Positions 1 through 11,022 of a stretch of DNA of 64,000 bases are shown here, one piece after another. The notes under the pieces are model-generated. The model was given only the letters and a program-made list of their open reading frames with translations. It was not told the origin of the DNA and searched no databases. A program made the position numbers and the translations under genes. This DNA comes from Dermacentor variabilis (lineage: Eukaryota > Arthropoda > Arachnida > Ixodida > Ixodidae), in NCBI RefSeq assembly GCF_050947875.1, contig NC_134569.1, positions 190,646,067-190,710,066 of the forward strand. The letters are read 5' to 3'. The first letter of the stretch is position 1; every line of letters starts with the position of its first letter.

Positions 1-205
1 CCACCAAAAAAATACCGGCGTTGCCGTAACAGTAGCGGAGGTTGCGGCAAAAAATCGCCACCGGTGCCTCTTCTTTTTTTCTTTTTACCCCCAAAACATG
101 TCCTTCTTTTAACCGTGAAGCTACGCTTTATGTCCGCGATAACGAGAACAAGGAATGATATTTTATATACCTTAAAAGTCTATATATTGCGGACAAATAT
201 CGGTG

Positions 206-213
206 TATATAAG
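206..213 (+). promoter_or_regulatory. Possible TATA box near unit start
   Basis: TATATAAG in an AT-rich setting, present at the same place in every unit (for example 5765-5772 in unit 2). It would fit a Pol II core promoter firing rightwards. I see no clear initiator match about 30 bp downstream and no coding exon directly after it. Low confidence. Confidence 0.2.
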
Positions 214-845
214 CATGGGGACTATGTGGGTGCCGTGAAGAAAACGTTTTGTTGAAATCTTTGTGTACTTCAGACGCTTAGAAAAAAAAAGTCGACTGCT
301 AGCCGGTGTAGGAACATTGTAAGTTGATTAATGCCACCCTATGTATCAGTGAAATAGAAATTCTATACAAAATGACTATACAGTTTAGGCGGCCCATACC
401 GCAATCGATTCACTGTTTTCTTTCGCGGCTGATGTCAGTTATGACTGGCTAAGACCAAAGTCAAACTCTGAAACGATAGCTCGGTGTACATTCGGTGATG
501 AAATGTAGCCTTTATTTACCAATTTCGCCTAGTTTCAATGATCGTCAGCCTACCGATCACAATTTCAAACTGGAGGCGATTCAACTTTGACCATTGGGTA
601 TCTGCTGGTTGTGGTATCGACGAGAATAGCGCAAGAGCCTCTTGGTATGTGCCAAAATTGTCAATTTTCTGCCTGTTGCAATATGGACACGTAGAGGACT
701 TGAGGAACTAGGAACGTGTTCGAACTACAACATACGCGTTCAGTATGCGATATAGGAATGGTCCAATTCATGACCAGTCGTCGATAAATAATGTGCCACG
801 TTTACGCCAGGTATACGTACTCCTAACAAGCTGCTTGAGCCAACT

Positions 846-863
846 TTAACGCGATAGCGTTAA
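846..863. repeat. Short perfect hairpin TTAACGC-GATA-GCGTTAA
   Basis: A 7-bp perfect inverted repeat around a GATA loop, extendable by a C-G pair and a wobble pair. Copies sit at the same place in the other units, for example 6405-6422 in unit 2. Function unknown; it may be an old small insertion or chance. Confidence 0.5.
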
Positions 864-1190
864 GGGCCCGGTGTCCCCCCAAAATCTGGTGTCGGAACCC
901 CGCGTCGGACGTCGTTTTCGACAAAATGTTTTTCAAACCAGCCATAACCAAGGTCCTCCATTTGGCGCAAGAAGGCGATTTAATTGAATGCCTCAATCTG
1001 AAATACACCGAAAAATTGTAACGTATGACATACACACAAACCGACAGACATGATAGTGGCGGATTGTAATTTTACAAACCGAGAAAATATAACTATGTTA
1101 CGCGAAAACTCAAAGAAACGCCTTTCCCAGCGCTTCACCATTGATGGACTGCCAACGGAGTCCGCCATTTGCAGGCGCCGGCTCGTGAGT

Positions 1191-1741
1191 AGACAGTTTT
1201 AGTTTAGCGTGCGCAACTATAGCGTACGCTATACGCTATAATATAGCGTACGCTAAGCAGCGCACGTTTTCTACAATTTTAGTTGACCGGCGATATCTTC
1301 GGATCTCAGAGGCCATATGCCGTCGTTGCGGCTATTTCGCGCCTTTAGCGACAGGTGGCGCTGACATCTCGAACGTTTCTTTCGTTAGGCTTCGACTCGT
1401 TCGAAACGAGAAGCGAACTCGAAAACAGCACGAGGTTATCCATAATACTCTGTCGTCGAAGCGGCCTGAGACTAAGCGAAAGCCGTTTACACAGTCATTT
1501 GCTACGAACGAAGTGCATTTTACAAAAGCAACGCCAAATTCAATTCGAAGTGGGCAGCCGGGACCGCCGCCGTGTTTCCCGCAAGCTCCGCAAACCCCGC
1601 AAAAACGCTAACGCTAACTCGTTTGCGTTGCGTACGCCCGCTATACCCGCTATTTCGTTTAGCGTTCAGCGCATGCGCAGTGACGACCCGCTATTTTTTA
1701 GCGTACGCAATGGAATAGCGTACGCTATACTAAAGCTGTCT
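1191..1741. mobile_element. MITE-like inverted-repeat block, unit 1 copy (551 bp)
   Basis: The block starts AGACAGTTTTAGTTTAGCGT and ends with the near reverse complement (...ACGCTATACTAAAGCTGTCT here, AAACTGTCT in other units). Just inside the left end are two TAGCGTACGCTA palindromes. Near the right end are ACGCTAACGCTAA and GCGCATGCGCAGTG. The ends resemble those of the element inserted in unit 9 (AGAGAGTTTTAGTATAGCGT), so I call this an old non-autonomous DNA transposon amplified together with the satellite unit. No clear target-site duplication remains (AGT on the left, AAT on the right). It encodes nothing I recognise. It could instead be a chance palindromic region, but the shared ends argue against that. 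Confidence 0.6.
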
Positions 1742-4700
1742 AATATCTGGGGGCGACGGAGTGGTGCGCCCAGTTCCTTGCAATGCCTCCAGATGGCGCT
1801 CGCCTACGCCGCGTCGGGCCGCACGCTGGAAGCCCCATTTCTTCCGGAAAGCCCCCCTTCGTGGCTAGCGTTCGCAGCCGACGTTTCCCGGTAAACATTA
1901 CAGGTACAAATGCTCCAGTTGCCGGGAAGTGTGAGAAGCAGTCAGGGATCTTTGAATGCTGTCACGTGCCACTCTTAAACGCGAAGCATAAGCGTGCTCC
2001 ATTTTTTAACAGATCTATTTGATATATTGCTGAATAAAATGCAGAGGCAGAATAAACAACACAGGTCAAAAGCGGAGAAGGAGGAAAGCGAGCTGCCTGA
2101 TCAGATGATGCATGAACGCAGGATGACGTCATGCTTTAGTGGAGGAGGGCTAAAAGTGCACGAGAGCCAGTTATCGGGGGCCGATCCACCACATACATCT
2201 TCAGGTCGAGCACGGGCGCATGATGGATAGCATTGCCGCAAAACGCAGCCAGCATTGTTTAGGTACTGCTATTTCAATAAGTATTTCAACAGTGGTTCTA
2301 TGAATAAACACAATATACTTTCACGTGTTTCAATGTAGAAGTGTTCTTGGCCCTTATATCGCGTCTACTTGTATCCGCTGATGTACGCATGAATTTTCGA
2401 GGGCATGGGCATATGAGCAAAGGTAGGCTGCACAAGACAGCTAGGATTATGTTAAATGCTTTCTTCCAACCTTGTTGAGTGTTTGCCTATTGCACTTTTT
2501 TCTTGCGCTGATGAAATAATGTTCCGCAAGACTAGTGCATAAACACGCCTTCAGCAAAGCCGCATAATAGAGACGTAGCGGTTAAGAGATATAAATAAAT
2601 AAGCAATAGTAGTGCTCGTCGTCTTATATTCGGTATGCGGATAGTGTGTCACGAAGTAATTTGAAGAAAGTTTCGTAATTACTAGCAAGTTACACGTGCT
2701 TTTGCCTGTGCGTTGCTTTTATGTGATCGATTGTGCCCAGAAATGGTCAACTACGTAGTAATTTGAGGAGCAATTCTTACCGCCTTGTAGATCAACAGTC
2801 CAAAGATGTATTAAGAGTATGTACATCACCGGGATATTAAAAAATGCACACATCGATCCACTTTAATAAGATTGGGAAGCTTTCCAAGCATATTAGTGCC
2901 TATGCAAATAACGTAACGACAAAAGTTGCAATGTTCCAATACAGATTTTCATCAAGCAAACAAAAGAAAAGAAAAAAAAGAAAAGGTCGCAGGTGGCGTC
3001 CATTTATTTCTTCTACATTTGCGCTTATATTCGTTTTGGCGTGCTTCGATTTGTACTCCTGTGGTTGACGAGCATGTATTCACAGTTGTGATAGGCCGTC
3101 GGTACGCCTGCGAAAGTGTTCTTTCAGAACTACCGAGCCAGAAGCGTTTAGAAATCGTTGTATATTAATTACCCATTGCGTTTCATTTTCCTGTGCTGCC
3201 CTCTGCCGCAAACAGCTGGAAACATTTTCGAAGGGCGTCGGGGCTTTCGCCGGTTGATTTGTGTACCTGCGCCCACGGTGAGTGCGCTTCATGTGTGCGT
3301 TTCGCGGATCGATAATCATTAATAATGTTTTCTCCGGGCAGAATGTCGTTCGTGGAAGCCACGAAGCAGTCAATGACTACTGGGTGAGGGGGCCTGTGTG
3401 CGCTGTTGTGCAAACGGTGCGACCGATAAAGGCACGTGAAGTTCCGTTTGCCGACAAGGCTGCCTTGGAGTTTGAGGTCGCTGATTTTAGACTTGAATCT
3501 CGCATTTGGTATTTTTGTTAAACATTATTATCACATTTCGCATATTCAAAAGGTATTCGAGCGCAGCCTTCTACGCCGGATTTATCGAAGCGGTAAACTT
3601 GTTTGCGTAGACATCTACAGGCGCAGATCGTTGAGCGTCAGATATTCTGTAAAAGGTGCATCGCTGATATGAAATAATCTCTGAACGTAGCAAAACATAC
3701 ATATCTGCGCATATGTGCCGAGTTGTACCACCCGGAGACGCGACAATATGAGCTGCCGAGCCACTTCAACAATGGCAACTGTGATCCAGATAACATATTA
3801 CGGGCTGTTAATTTATTTCTGATTCTCGCTTTCTTGAACTCCATCATACTCAGGAGTTTGCGCGTACCAGGAAACGTTTTTGAGAAAACTGTACTCGCAT
3901 AATTTAAGTGCTCATTTACAGACCGTGTCGTTCTCTCGCGTAATGTTGGATGCCATCGGTGAGACAGATTGTACAACTGAGAGAGGCAGTTGTTTCTTCT
4001 TGTGTATACGAAATGCACCGGCTCTTGTTTCTCGCTTGACACAGAGGCAAACAATGCATCTCTGGAATTGTCAAATGTGTCGGCTTAGCTGCAAATATTG
4101 CCCCAACGATCTACGTAGCTAATGCGAACGGACACATACGGCAACGGTGGCGTACAGATTTTGGCACAACGCTGCGTCACCGCTTGCCGCTTATATTGTA
4201 TACGCGCCTTGCGAAGTGGAGTGTAGTCGATTTCTAATCGCAAACGACAGCACTGAGCTATGAAAGGTCTTTCGTTCTTTCTAACTGCTTCCCTTTCAGC
4301 TCAAGTCCACCAAAAGTGTGTGCACGAGCACGACGGCATTAGGCTTAACATTCGCTAAACAGCATCAGCATTGACTCAAACTCCATGTGCACGGATGGCG
4401 CGGGAGGGTTGAATCTTGTGCATTTCAACCTTTAGGCATGTTTTTCCACACTTTGACGGCGATTAATACGATACACAAGCGAAGGCGCTGTCGCCATTTC
4501 GCGTCGTCAGTTTGATAGCCGATCGCTTAGGCTTCGTTGGCCGGCGCACTGATTTTCTCGGTGCTGTTGACAAGAAAGCCCGTCGCAGTGCGGCAACTCG
4601 CGCTCGTCGGCTGCGTCGTGTTCGGCCTGATATGATATTGTGCTTTCAGTGACGCATTGTACTAAACAGTTGGTCACTCGTTGACGTGAGCGTCTTGTCG

Positions 4701-5069
4701 GTTTCGTATCGACCCAGTCTTACCGCGCCTTGAATGAGTACGTGAAGCCACGCGCGCGCTGCCACCACCAGCATGTGAGGGCCGACCTTGCAACAAGACT
4801 TCGTCCTCAACGTGATATTTTAAAGCGTTGCCCAAGTATAACACAAGGGCTTTTGGTTAATGAATTGACCAGCTATCAACGAAGGGCGCAGTCCATACGA
4901 CAACCTAGTCGCTTTTTGTTTAAAAGTTGACTTGCAGTCTTAAGCTACACATGTTTTCGGCACCGCGCTGACGCTGACGAGCTACCAGTGGAGTTTCAAG
5001 GCAATACATAACACGAGCGTTTCTAGCCGCGTGCGTCCGAGCGCTTACTTTTTTTCTTTTCTTTTACAG
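1742..5069. other. Unit central region, no gene recognised
   Basis: Representative of all units. It holds three AATAAA polyadenylation-signal matches (2033-2038, 2051-2056, 2303-2308), a perfect CRE-type TGACGTCA at 2124-2131, a purine-rich tract near 2963-2987, and several splice-like motifs, notably TTCTAACTGCTTCCCTTTCAG near 4280-4300 and ACG|GTGAGT near 3278. An ATG frame for a 69-residue Cys-rich peptide lies near 4054 but is closed early by TAA in this unit. The longest frames on either strand start at GTG or TTG and resemble no family I know. Confidence 0.6.
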
Positions 5070-5214
5070 GGGACTTTCCCGGCACGCGGGGTTGCGCACG
5101 ACCCTTCCAAGATGTTTCGCGACTAACCCGCTAGGCCTGGGCGCATGCGCCGTCGCACCATGAAAAGTCCAGATTTGCCTCAGGCGAGAAGGGAACAAAA
5201 GGATTCCGGAGTAG
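5070..5214 (+). other. Exon-like segment between strong splice signals, one per unit
   Basis: A pyrimidine run ending TTTTACAG precedes 5070, and GTAG|GTAAGT marks a consensus donor after 5214, bounding 145 nt. Inside, ATGs at 5145 and 5160 share one frame; from the second it reads MKSPDLPQARREQKDSGV up to the donor. Equivalent segments: 10629-10773, 16188-16332, 21746-21890, 27306-27450, 32866-33010, 38426-38570, 43986-44128, 53635-53779, 59195-59339. Units 7-8 have TTTGACAG at the acceptor. Unit 8 lost 2 bp just upstream of the second ATG, leaving the peptide from that ATG unchanged. I do not recognise the peptide, no partner exon is evident, and the match may be chance. Confidence 0.3.
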
Positions 5215-5275
5215 GTAAGTGGGAGAAAGCGTTCCCGCACACAAAACACGATGTTAACATGCGAAATGTCACCGA

Positions 5276-5463
5276 AGTCGTGGCGCAGTGGTTAGGGCGC
5301 CGGCCTCGGCTTCGGGAGGTGGCGGGTTCGAATCCCACCGCCGGCGGAGACCCACCGCATAAAGGGTACAAGTGTCTCCCCTGCCCGGAGCATGGCTCCA
5401 ATTCGTGGGATGTGCACTTGGGGGGCGCTGCTAACTCCGCTGCGTCATTCTTCAAACCAGCTT
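5276..5463 (+). mobile_element. tRNA-derived SINE, unit 1 copy
   Basis: The head has an internal Pol III promoter: box A TGGCGCAGTGG at 5281-5291 and box B GGTTCGAATCC at 5325-5335, the latter matching the consensus GGTTCGANTCC. A D-arm (GCGC/GCGC) can be drawn, but the anticodon arm is poor and I could not pair an acceptor stem, so this is a tRNA relic, not a tRNA gene. It is followed by a body of about 120 bp of unknown origin, ending near CTTCAAACCAGC without an obvious A-tail. The 3' boundary is approximate. tRNA-derived SINEs, including one named Ruka, are known from ticks; I cannot test whether this is the same family. Confidence 0.7.
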
Positions 5464-6619
5464 AAAGTGGCTAGAAGCATGACGCTCTGTGGTTGCTGAC
5501 ATAACTCATTCGGTCGTAGACCTGAGTGGTATGTCTGGCAATTCACGCGTAAATTAATCCCCACCAAAAAATACCGGCGTTGCCGTAACAGTAGCGGAGG
5601 TTGCGGCAAAAAATCGCCACCGGTGCCTCTTCTTTTTTTCTTTTTACCCCCAAAACATGTCCTTCTTTTAACCGTGAAGCTACGCTTTATGTCCGCGATA
5701 ACGAGAACAAGGAATGATATTTTATATACCTTAAAAGTCTATATATTGCGGACAAATATCGGTGTATATAAGCATGGGGACTATGTGGGTGCCGTGAAGA
5801 AAACGTTTTGTTGAAATCTTTGTGTACTTCAGACGCTTAGAAAAAAAAAGTCGACTGCTAGCCGGTGTAGGAACATTGTAAGTTGATTAATGCCACCCTA
5901 TGTATCAGTGAAATAGAAATTCTATACAAAATGACTATACAGTTTAGGCGGCCCATACCGCAATCGATTCACTGTTTTCTTTCGCGGCTGATGTCAGTTA
6001 TGACTGGCTAAGACCAAAGTCAAACTCTGAAACGATAGCGCGGTGTACATTCGGTGATGAAATGTAGCCTTTATTTACCAATTTCGCCTAGTTTCAATGA
6101 TCGTCAGCCTACCGATCACAATTTCAAACTGGAGGCGATTCAACTTTGACCATTGGGTATCTGCTGGTTGTGGTATCGACGAGAATAGCGCAAGAGCCTC
6201 TTGGTATGTGCCAAAATTGTCAATTTTCTGCCTGTTGCAATATGGACACGTAGAGGACTTGAGGAACTAGGAACGTGTTCGAACTACAACATACGCGTTC
6301 AGTATGCGATATAGGAATGGTCCAATTCATGACCAGTCGTCGATAAATAATGTGCCACGTTTACGCCAGGTATACGTACTCCTAACAAGCTGCTTGAGCC
6401 AACTTTAACGCGATAGCGTTAAGGGCCCGGTGTCCCCCCAAAATCTGGTGTCGGAACCCCGCGTCGGACGTCGTTTTCGACAAAATGATTTTCAAACCAG
6501 CCATAACCAAGGTCCTCCATTTGGCGCAAGAAGGCGATTTAATTGAATGCCTCAATCTGAAATACGCCGAAAAATTGTAACGTATGACATACACACAAAC
6601 CGACAGACATGATAGTGGC

Positions 6620-6639
6620 GGATTGTAATTTTACAATCC
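6620..6639. repeat. Perfect 9-bp inverted repeat, 2-nt spacer
   Basis: GGATTGTAA-TT-TTACAATCC is perfect in units 2-11. In unit 1 (1061-1080) a T-to-A change at 1078 breaks one pair. No function is assigned. Confidence 0.6.
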
Positions 6640-6749
6640 GAGAAAATATAACTATGTTACGCGAAAACTCAAAGAAACGCCTTTCCCAGCGCTTCACCAT
6701 TGATGGACCGCCAACGGAGTCCGCCATTTGCAGGCGCCGGCTCGTGAGT

Positions 6750-7299
6750 AGACAGCTTTAGTTTAGCGTGCGCAACTATAGCGTACGCTATACGCTATAA
6801 TATAGCGTACGCTAAGCAGCGCACGTTTTCTACAATTTTAGTTGGCCGGCGATATCTTCGGATCTCAGAGGCCATATGCCGTGTTGCGGCTATTTCGCGC
6901 CTTTAGCGACAGGTGGCGCTGACATCTCGAACGTTTCTTTCGTTAGGCTTCGACTCGTTCGAAACGAGAAGCGAACTCGAAAACAGCACGAGGTTATCCA
7001 TAATACTCTGTCGTCGAAGCGGCCTGAGACTAAGCGAAAGCCGTTTACACAGTCATTTGCTACGAACGAAGTGCATTTTACAAAAGCAACGCCAAATTCA
7101 ATTCGAAGTGGGCAGCCGGGACCGCCGCCGCGTTTCCCGCAAGCTCCGCAAACCCCGCAAAAACGCTAACGCTAACTCGTTTGCGTTGCGTACGCCCGCT
7201 ATACCCGCTAGTTCGTTTAGCGTTCAGCGCATGCGCAGTGACGACCCGCTATTTTTTAGCGTACGCAATGGAATAGCGTACGCTTTACTAAAACTGTCT
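6750..7299. mobile_element. MITE-like block, unit 2 copy (550 bp)
   Basis: Left end AGACAGCTTTAG (a C shared with unit 3), right end CTTTACTAAAACTGTCT. It is one base shorter because of the CCGTGTTGCGG deletion. The palindromes TAGCGTACGCTA lie at 6779-6790 and 6803-6814. Confidence 0.6.
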
Positions 7300-10200
7300 A
7301 ATATCTCGGGGGCGACGGAGTGGTGCGCCCAGTTCCTTGCAATGCCTCCAGATGGCGCTCGCCTACGCCGCGTCGGGCCGCACGCTGGAAGCCCCATTTC
7401 TTCCGGAAAGCCCCCCTTCGTGGCTAGCGTTCGCAGCCGACGTTTCCCGGTAAACATTACAGGTACAAATGCTCCAGTTGCCGGGAAGTGTGAGAAGCAG
7501 TCAGGGATCTTTGAATGCTGTCACGTGCCACTCTTAAACGCGAAGCATAAGCGTGCTCCATTTTTTAACAGATCTATTTGATATATTGCTGAATAAAATG
7601 CAGAGGCAGAATAAACAACACAGGTCAAAAGCGGAGAAGGAGGAAAGCGAGCTGCCTGATCAGATGATGCATGAACGCAGGATGACGTCATGCTTTAGTG
7701 GAGGAGGGCTAAAAGTGCACGAGAGCCAGTTATCGGGGGCCGATCCACCACATACATCTTCAGGTCGAGCACGGGCGCATGATGGATAGCATTGCCGCAA
7801 AACGCAGCCAGCATTGTTTAGGTACTGCTATTTCAATAAGTATTTCAACAGTGGTTCTATGAATAAACACAATATACTTTCACGTGTTTCAATGTAGAAG
7901 TGTTCTTGGCCCTTATATCGCGTCTACTTGTATCCGCTGATGTACGCATGAATTTTCGAGGGCATGGGCATATGAGCAAAGGTAGGCTGCACAAGACAGC
8001 TAGGATTATGTTAAATGCTTTCTTCCAACCTTGTTGAGTGTTTGCCTATTGCACTTTTTTCTTGCGCTGATGAAATAATGTTCCGCAAGACTAGTGCATA
8101 AACACGCCTTCAGCAAAGCCGCATAATAGAGACGTAGCGGTTAAGAGATATAAATAAATAAGCAATAGTAGTGCTCGTCGTCTTATATTCGGTATGCGGA
8201 TAGTGTGTCACGAAGTAATTTGAAGAAAGTTTCGTAATTACTAGCAAGTTACACGTGCTTTTGCCTGTGCGTTGCTTTTATGTGATCGATTGTGCCCAGA
8301 AATGGTCAACTACGCAGTAATTTGAGGAGCAATTCTTACCGCCTTGTAGATCAACAGTCCAAAGATGTATTAAGAGTATGTACATCACCGGGATATTAAA
8401 AAATGCACACATCGATCCACTTTAATAAGATTGGGAAGCTTTCCAAGCATATTAGTGCCTATGCAAATAACGTAACGACAAAAGTTGCAATGTTCCAATA
8501 CAGATTTTCATCAAGCAAACAAAAGAAAAGAAAAAAAAGAAAAGGTCGCAGGTGGCGTCCATTTATTTCTTCTACATTTGCGCTTATATTCGTTTTGGCG
8601 TGCTTCGATTTGTACTCCTGTGGTTGACGAGCATGTATTCACAGTTGTGATAGGCCGTCGGTACGCCTGCGAAAGTGTTCTTTCAGAACTACCGAGCCAG
8701 AAGCGTTTAGAAATCGTTGTATATTAATTACCCATTGCGTTTCATTTTCCTGTGCTGCCCTCTGCCGCAAACAGCTGGAAACATTTTCGAAGGGCGTCGG
8801 GGCTTTCGCCGGTTGATTTGTGTACCTGCGCCCACGGTGAGTGCGCTTCATGTGTGCGTTTCGCGGATCGATAATCATTAATAATGTTTTCTCCGGGCAG
8901 AATGTCGTTCGTGGAAGCCACGAAGCAGTCAATGACTACTGGGTGAGGGGGCCTGTGTGCGCTGTTGTGCAAACGGTGCGACCGATAAAGGCACGTGAAG
9001 TTCCGTTTGCCGACAAGGCTGCCTTGGAGTTTGAGGTCGCTGATTTTAGACTTGAATCTCGCATTTGGTATTTTTGTTAAACATTATTATCACATTTCGC
9101 ATATTCAAAAGGTATTCGAGCGCAGCCTTCTACGCCGGATTTATCGAAGCGGTAAACTTGTTTGCGTAGACATCTACAGGCGCAGATCGTTGAGCGTCAG
9201 ATATTCTGTAAAAGGTGCATCGCTGATATGAAATAATCTCTGAACGTAGCAAAACATACATATCTGCGCATATGTGCCGAGTTGTACCACCCGGAGACGC
9301 GACAATATGAGCTGCCGAGCCACTTCAACAATGGCAACTGTGATCCAGATAACATATTACGGGCTGTTAATTTATTTCTGATTCTCGCTTTCTTGAACTC
9401 CATCATACTCAGGAGTTTGCGCGTACCAGGAAACGTTTTTGAGAAAACTGTACTCGCATAATTTAAGTGCTCATTTACAGACCGTGTCGTTCTCTCGCGT
9501 AATGTTGGATGCCATCGGTGAGACAGATTGTACAACTGAGAGAGGCAGTTGTTTCTTCTTGTGTATACGAAATGCACCGGCTCTTGTTTCTCGCTTGACA
9601 CAGAGGCAAACAATGCATCTCTGGAATTGTCAAATGTGTCGGCTTAGCTGCAAATATTGCCCCAACGATCTACGTAGCTAATGCGAACGGACACATACGG
9701 CAACGGTGGCGTACAGATTTTGGCACAACGCTGCGTCACCGCTTGCCGCTTATATTGTATACGCGCCTTGCGAAGTGGAGTGTAGTCGATTTCTAATCGC
9801 AAACGACAGCACTGAGCTATGAAAGGTCTTTCGTTCTTTCTAACTGCTTCCCTTTCAGCTCAAGTCCACCAAAAGTGTGTGCACGAGCACGACGGCATTA
9901 GGCTTAACATTCGCTAAACAGCATCAGCATTGACTCAAACTCCATGTGCACGGATGGCGCGGGAGGGTTGAATCTTGTGCATTTCAACCTTTAGGCATGT
10001 TTTTCCACACTTTGACGGCGATTAATACGATACACAAGCGAAGGCGCTGTCGCCATTTCGCGTCGTCAGTTTGATAGCCGATCGCTTAGGCTTCGTTGGC
10101 CGGCGCACTGATTTTCTCGGTGCTGTTGACAAGAAAGCCCGTCGCAGTGCGGCAACTCGCGCTCGTCGGCTGCGTCGTGTTCGGCCTGATATGATATTGT

Positions 10201-10834
10201 GCTTTCAGTGACGCATTGTACTAAACAGTTGGTCACTCGTTGACGTGAGCGTCTTGTCGGTTTCGTATCGACCCAGTCTTACCGCGCCTTGAATGAGTAC
10301 GTGAAGCCACGCGCGCGCTGCCACCACCAGCATGTGAGGGCCGACCTTGCAACAAGACTTCGTCCTCAACGTGATATTTTAAAGCGTTGCCCAAGTATAA
10401 CACAAGGGCTTTTGGTTAATGAATTGACCAGCCATCAACGAAGGGCGCAGTCCATACGACAACCTAGTCGCTTTTTGTTTAAAAGTTGACTTGCAGTCTT
10501 AAGCTACACATGTTTTCGGCACCGCGCTGACGCTGACGAGCTACCAGTGGAGTTTCAAGGCAATACATAACACGAGCGTTTCTAGCCGCGTGCGTCCGAG
10601 CGCTTACTTTTTTTCTTTTCTTTTACAGGGGACTTTCCCGGCACGCGGGGTTGCGCACGACCCTTCCAAGATGTTTCGCGACTAACCCGCTAGGCCTGGG
10701 CGCATGCGCCGTCGCACCATGAAAAGTCCAGATTTGCCTCAGGCGAGAAGGGAACAAAAGGATTCCGGAGTAGGTAAGTGGGAGAAAGCGTTCCCGCACA
10801 CAAAACACGATGTTAACATGCGAAATGTCACCGA

Positions 10835-11022
10835 AGTCGTGGCGCAGTGGTTAGGGCGCCGGCCTCGGCTTCGGGAGGTGGCGGGTTCGAATCCCACCGC
10901 CGGCGGAGACCCACCGCATAAAGGGTACAAGTGTCTCCCCTGCCCGGAGCATGGCTCCAATTCGTGGGATGTGCACTTGGGGGGCGCTGCTAACTCCGCT
11001 GCGTCATTCTTCAAACCAGCTT
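10835..11022 (+). mobile_element. tRNA-derived SINE, unit 2 copy
   Basis: Box A starts at 10840. Boxes A and B are unchanged from unit 1. Confidence 0.7.

Larger units (their letters stand above)
1..1190. other. Unit left arm, no gene recognised
   Basis: Representative of the same interval in all units. It holds the possible TATA box, a GTAAGT-type donor match near 316, the hairpin TTAACGC-GATA-GCGTTAA at 846-863, and the inverted repeat at 1061-1080 (perfect in units 2-11). The open frames here are short and often start at GTG or TTG. I find no protein family and no RNA gene. Confidence 0.6.
1..5560. repeat. Macrosatellite unit 1 (5560 bp)
   Basis: First of about 10.8 direct tandem copies of a ~5.56-kb unit; landmarks recur at a spacing of 5558-5560 bp through the window. 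The phase is arbitrary: I start each unit at the CCACC before the A-run. This copy has 7 rather than 6 As in that run and lacks one C near 1748 (TCTGGGGG against TCTCGGGGG), so its length is unchanged. It has base changes I saw in no other unit, near 929, 1078, 1147 and in CTACGTAGTA near 2756. The change at 1078 breaks one pair of a hairpin that is perfect in units 2-11. It groups with unit 2 at ATGTTCCGC, GCAATAGT, GTGATAGG and ACCGAGCC. No host gene is recognised. Confidence 0.97.

Noticed and set aside
3638..4054. 138-codon frame on the - strand repeated in each unit
   Set aside because: It starts at TTG, resembles no family, and overlaps the + strand frames. It is probably chance openness copied by the array.
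5274..5350. Functional tRNA gene
   Set aside because: Boxes A and B are good, but I could not pair an acceptor stem or draw a proper anticodon stem, and an unrelated body follows. It is a SINE head.
5180..5455. 91-codon - strand frame with GFEPATSRSRGRRPNHC
   Set aside because: This is the translation of the complement of the SINE tRNA-like head, a common false protein in animal annotations.
1..5560. Histone gene cluster or rDNA repeat
   Set aside because: Both often form ~5-kb or larger tandem units in arthropods, but no histone protein appears in any frame and I see no conserved 18S, 28S, 5.8S or 5S segment.
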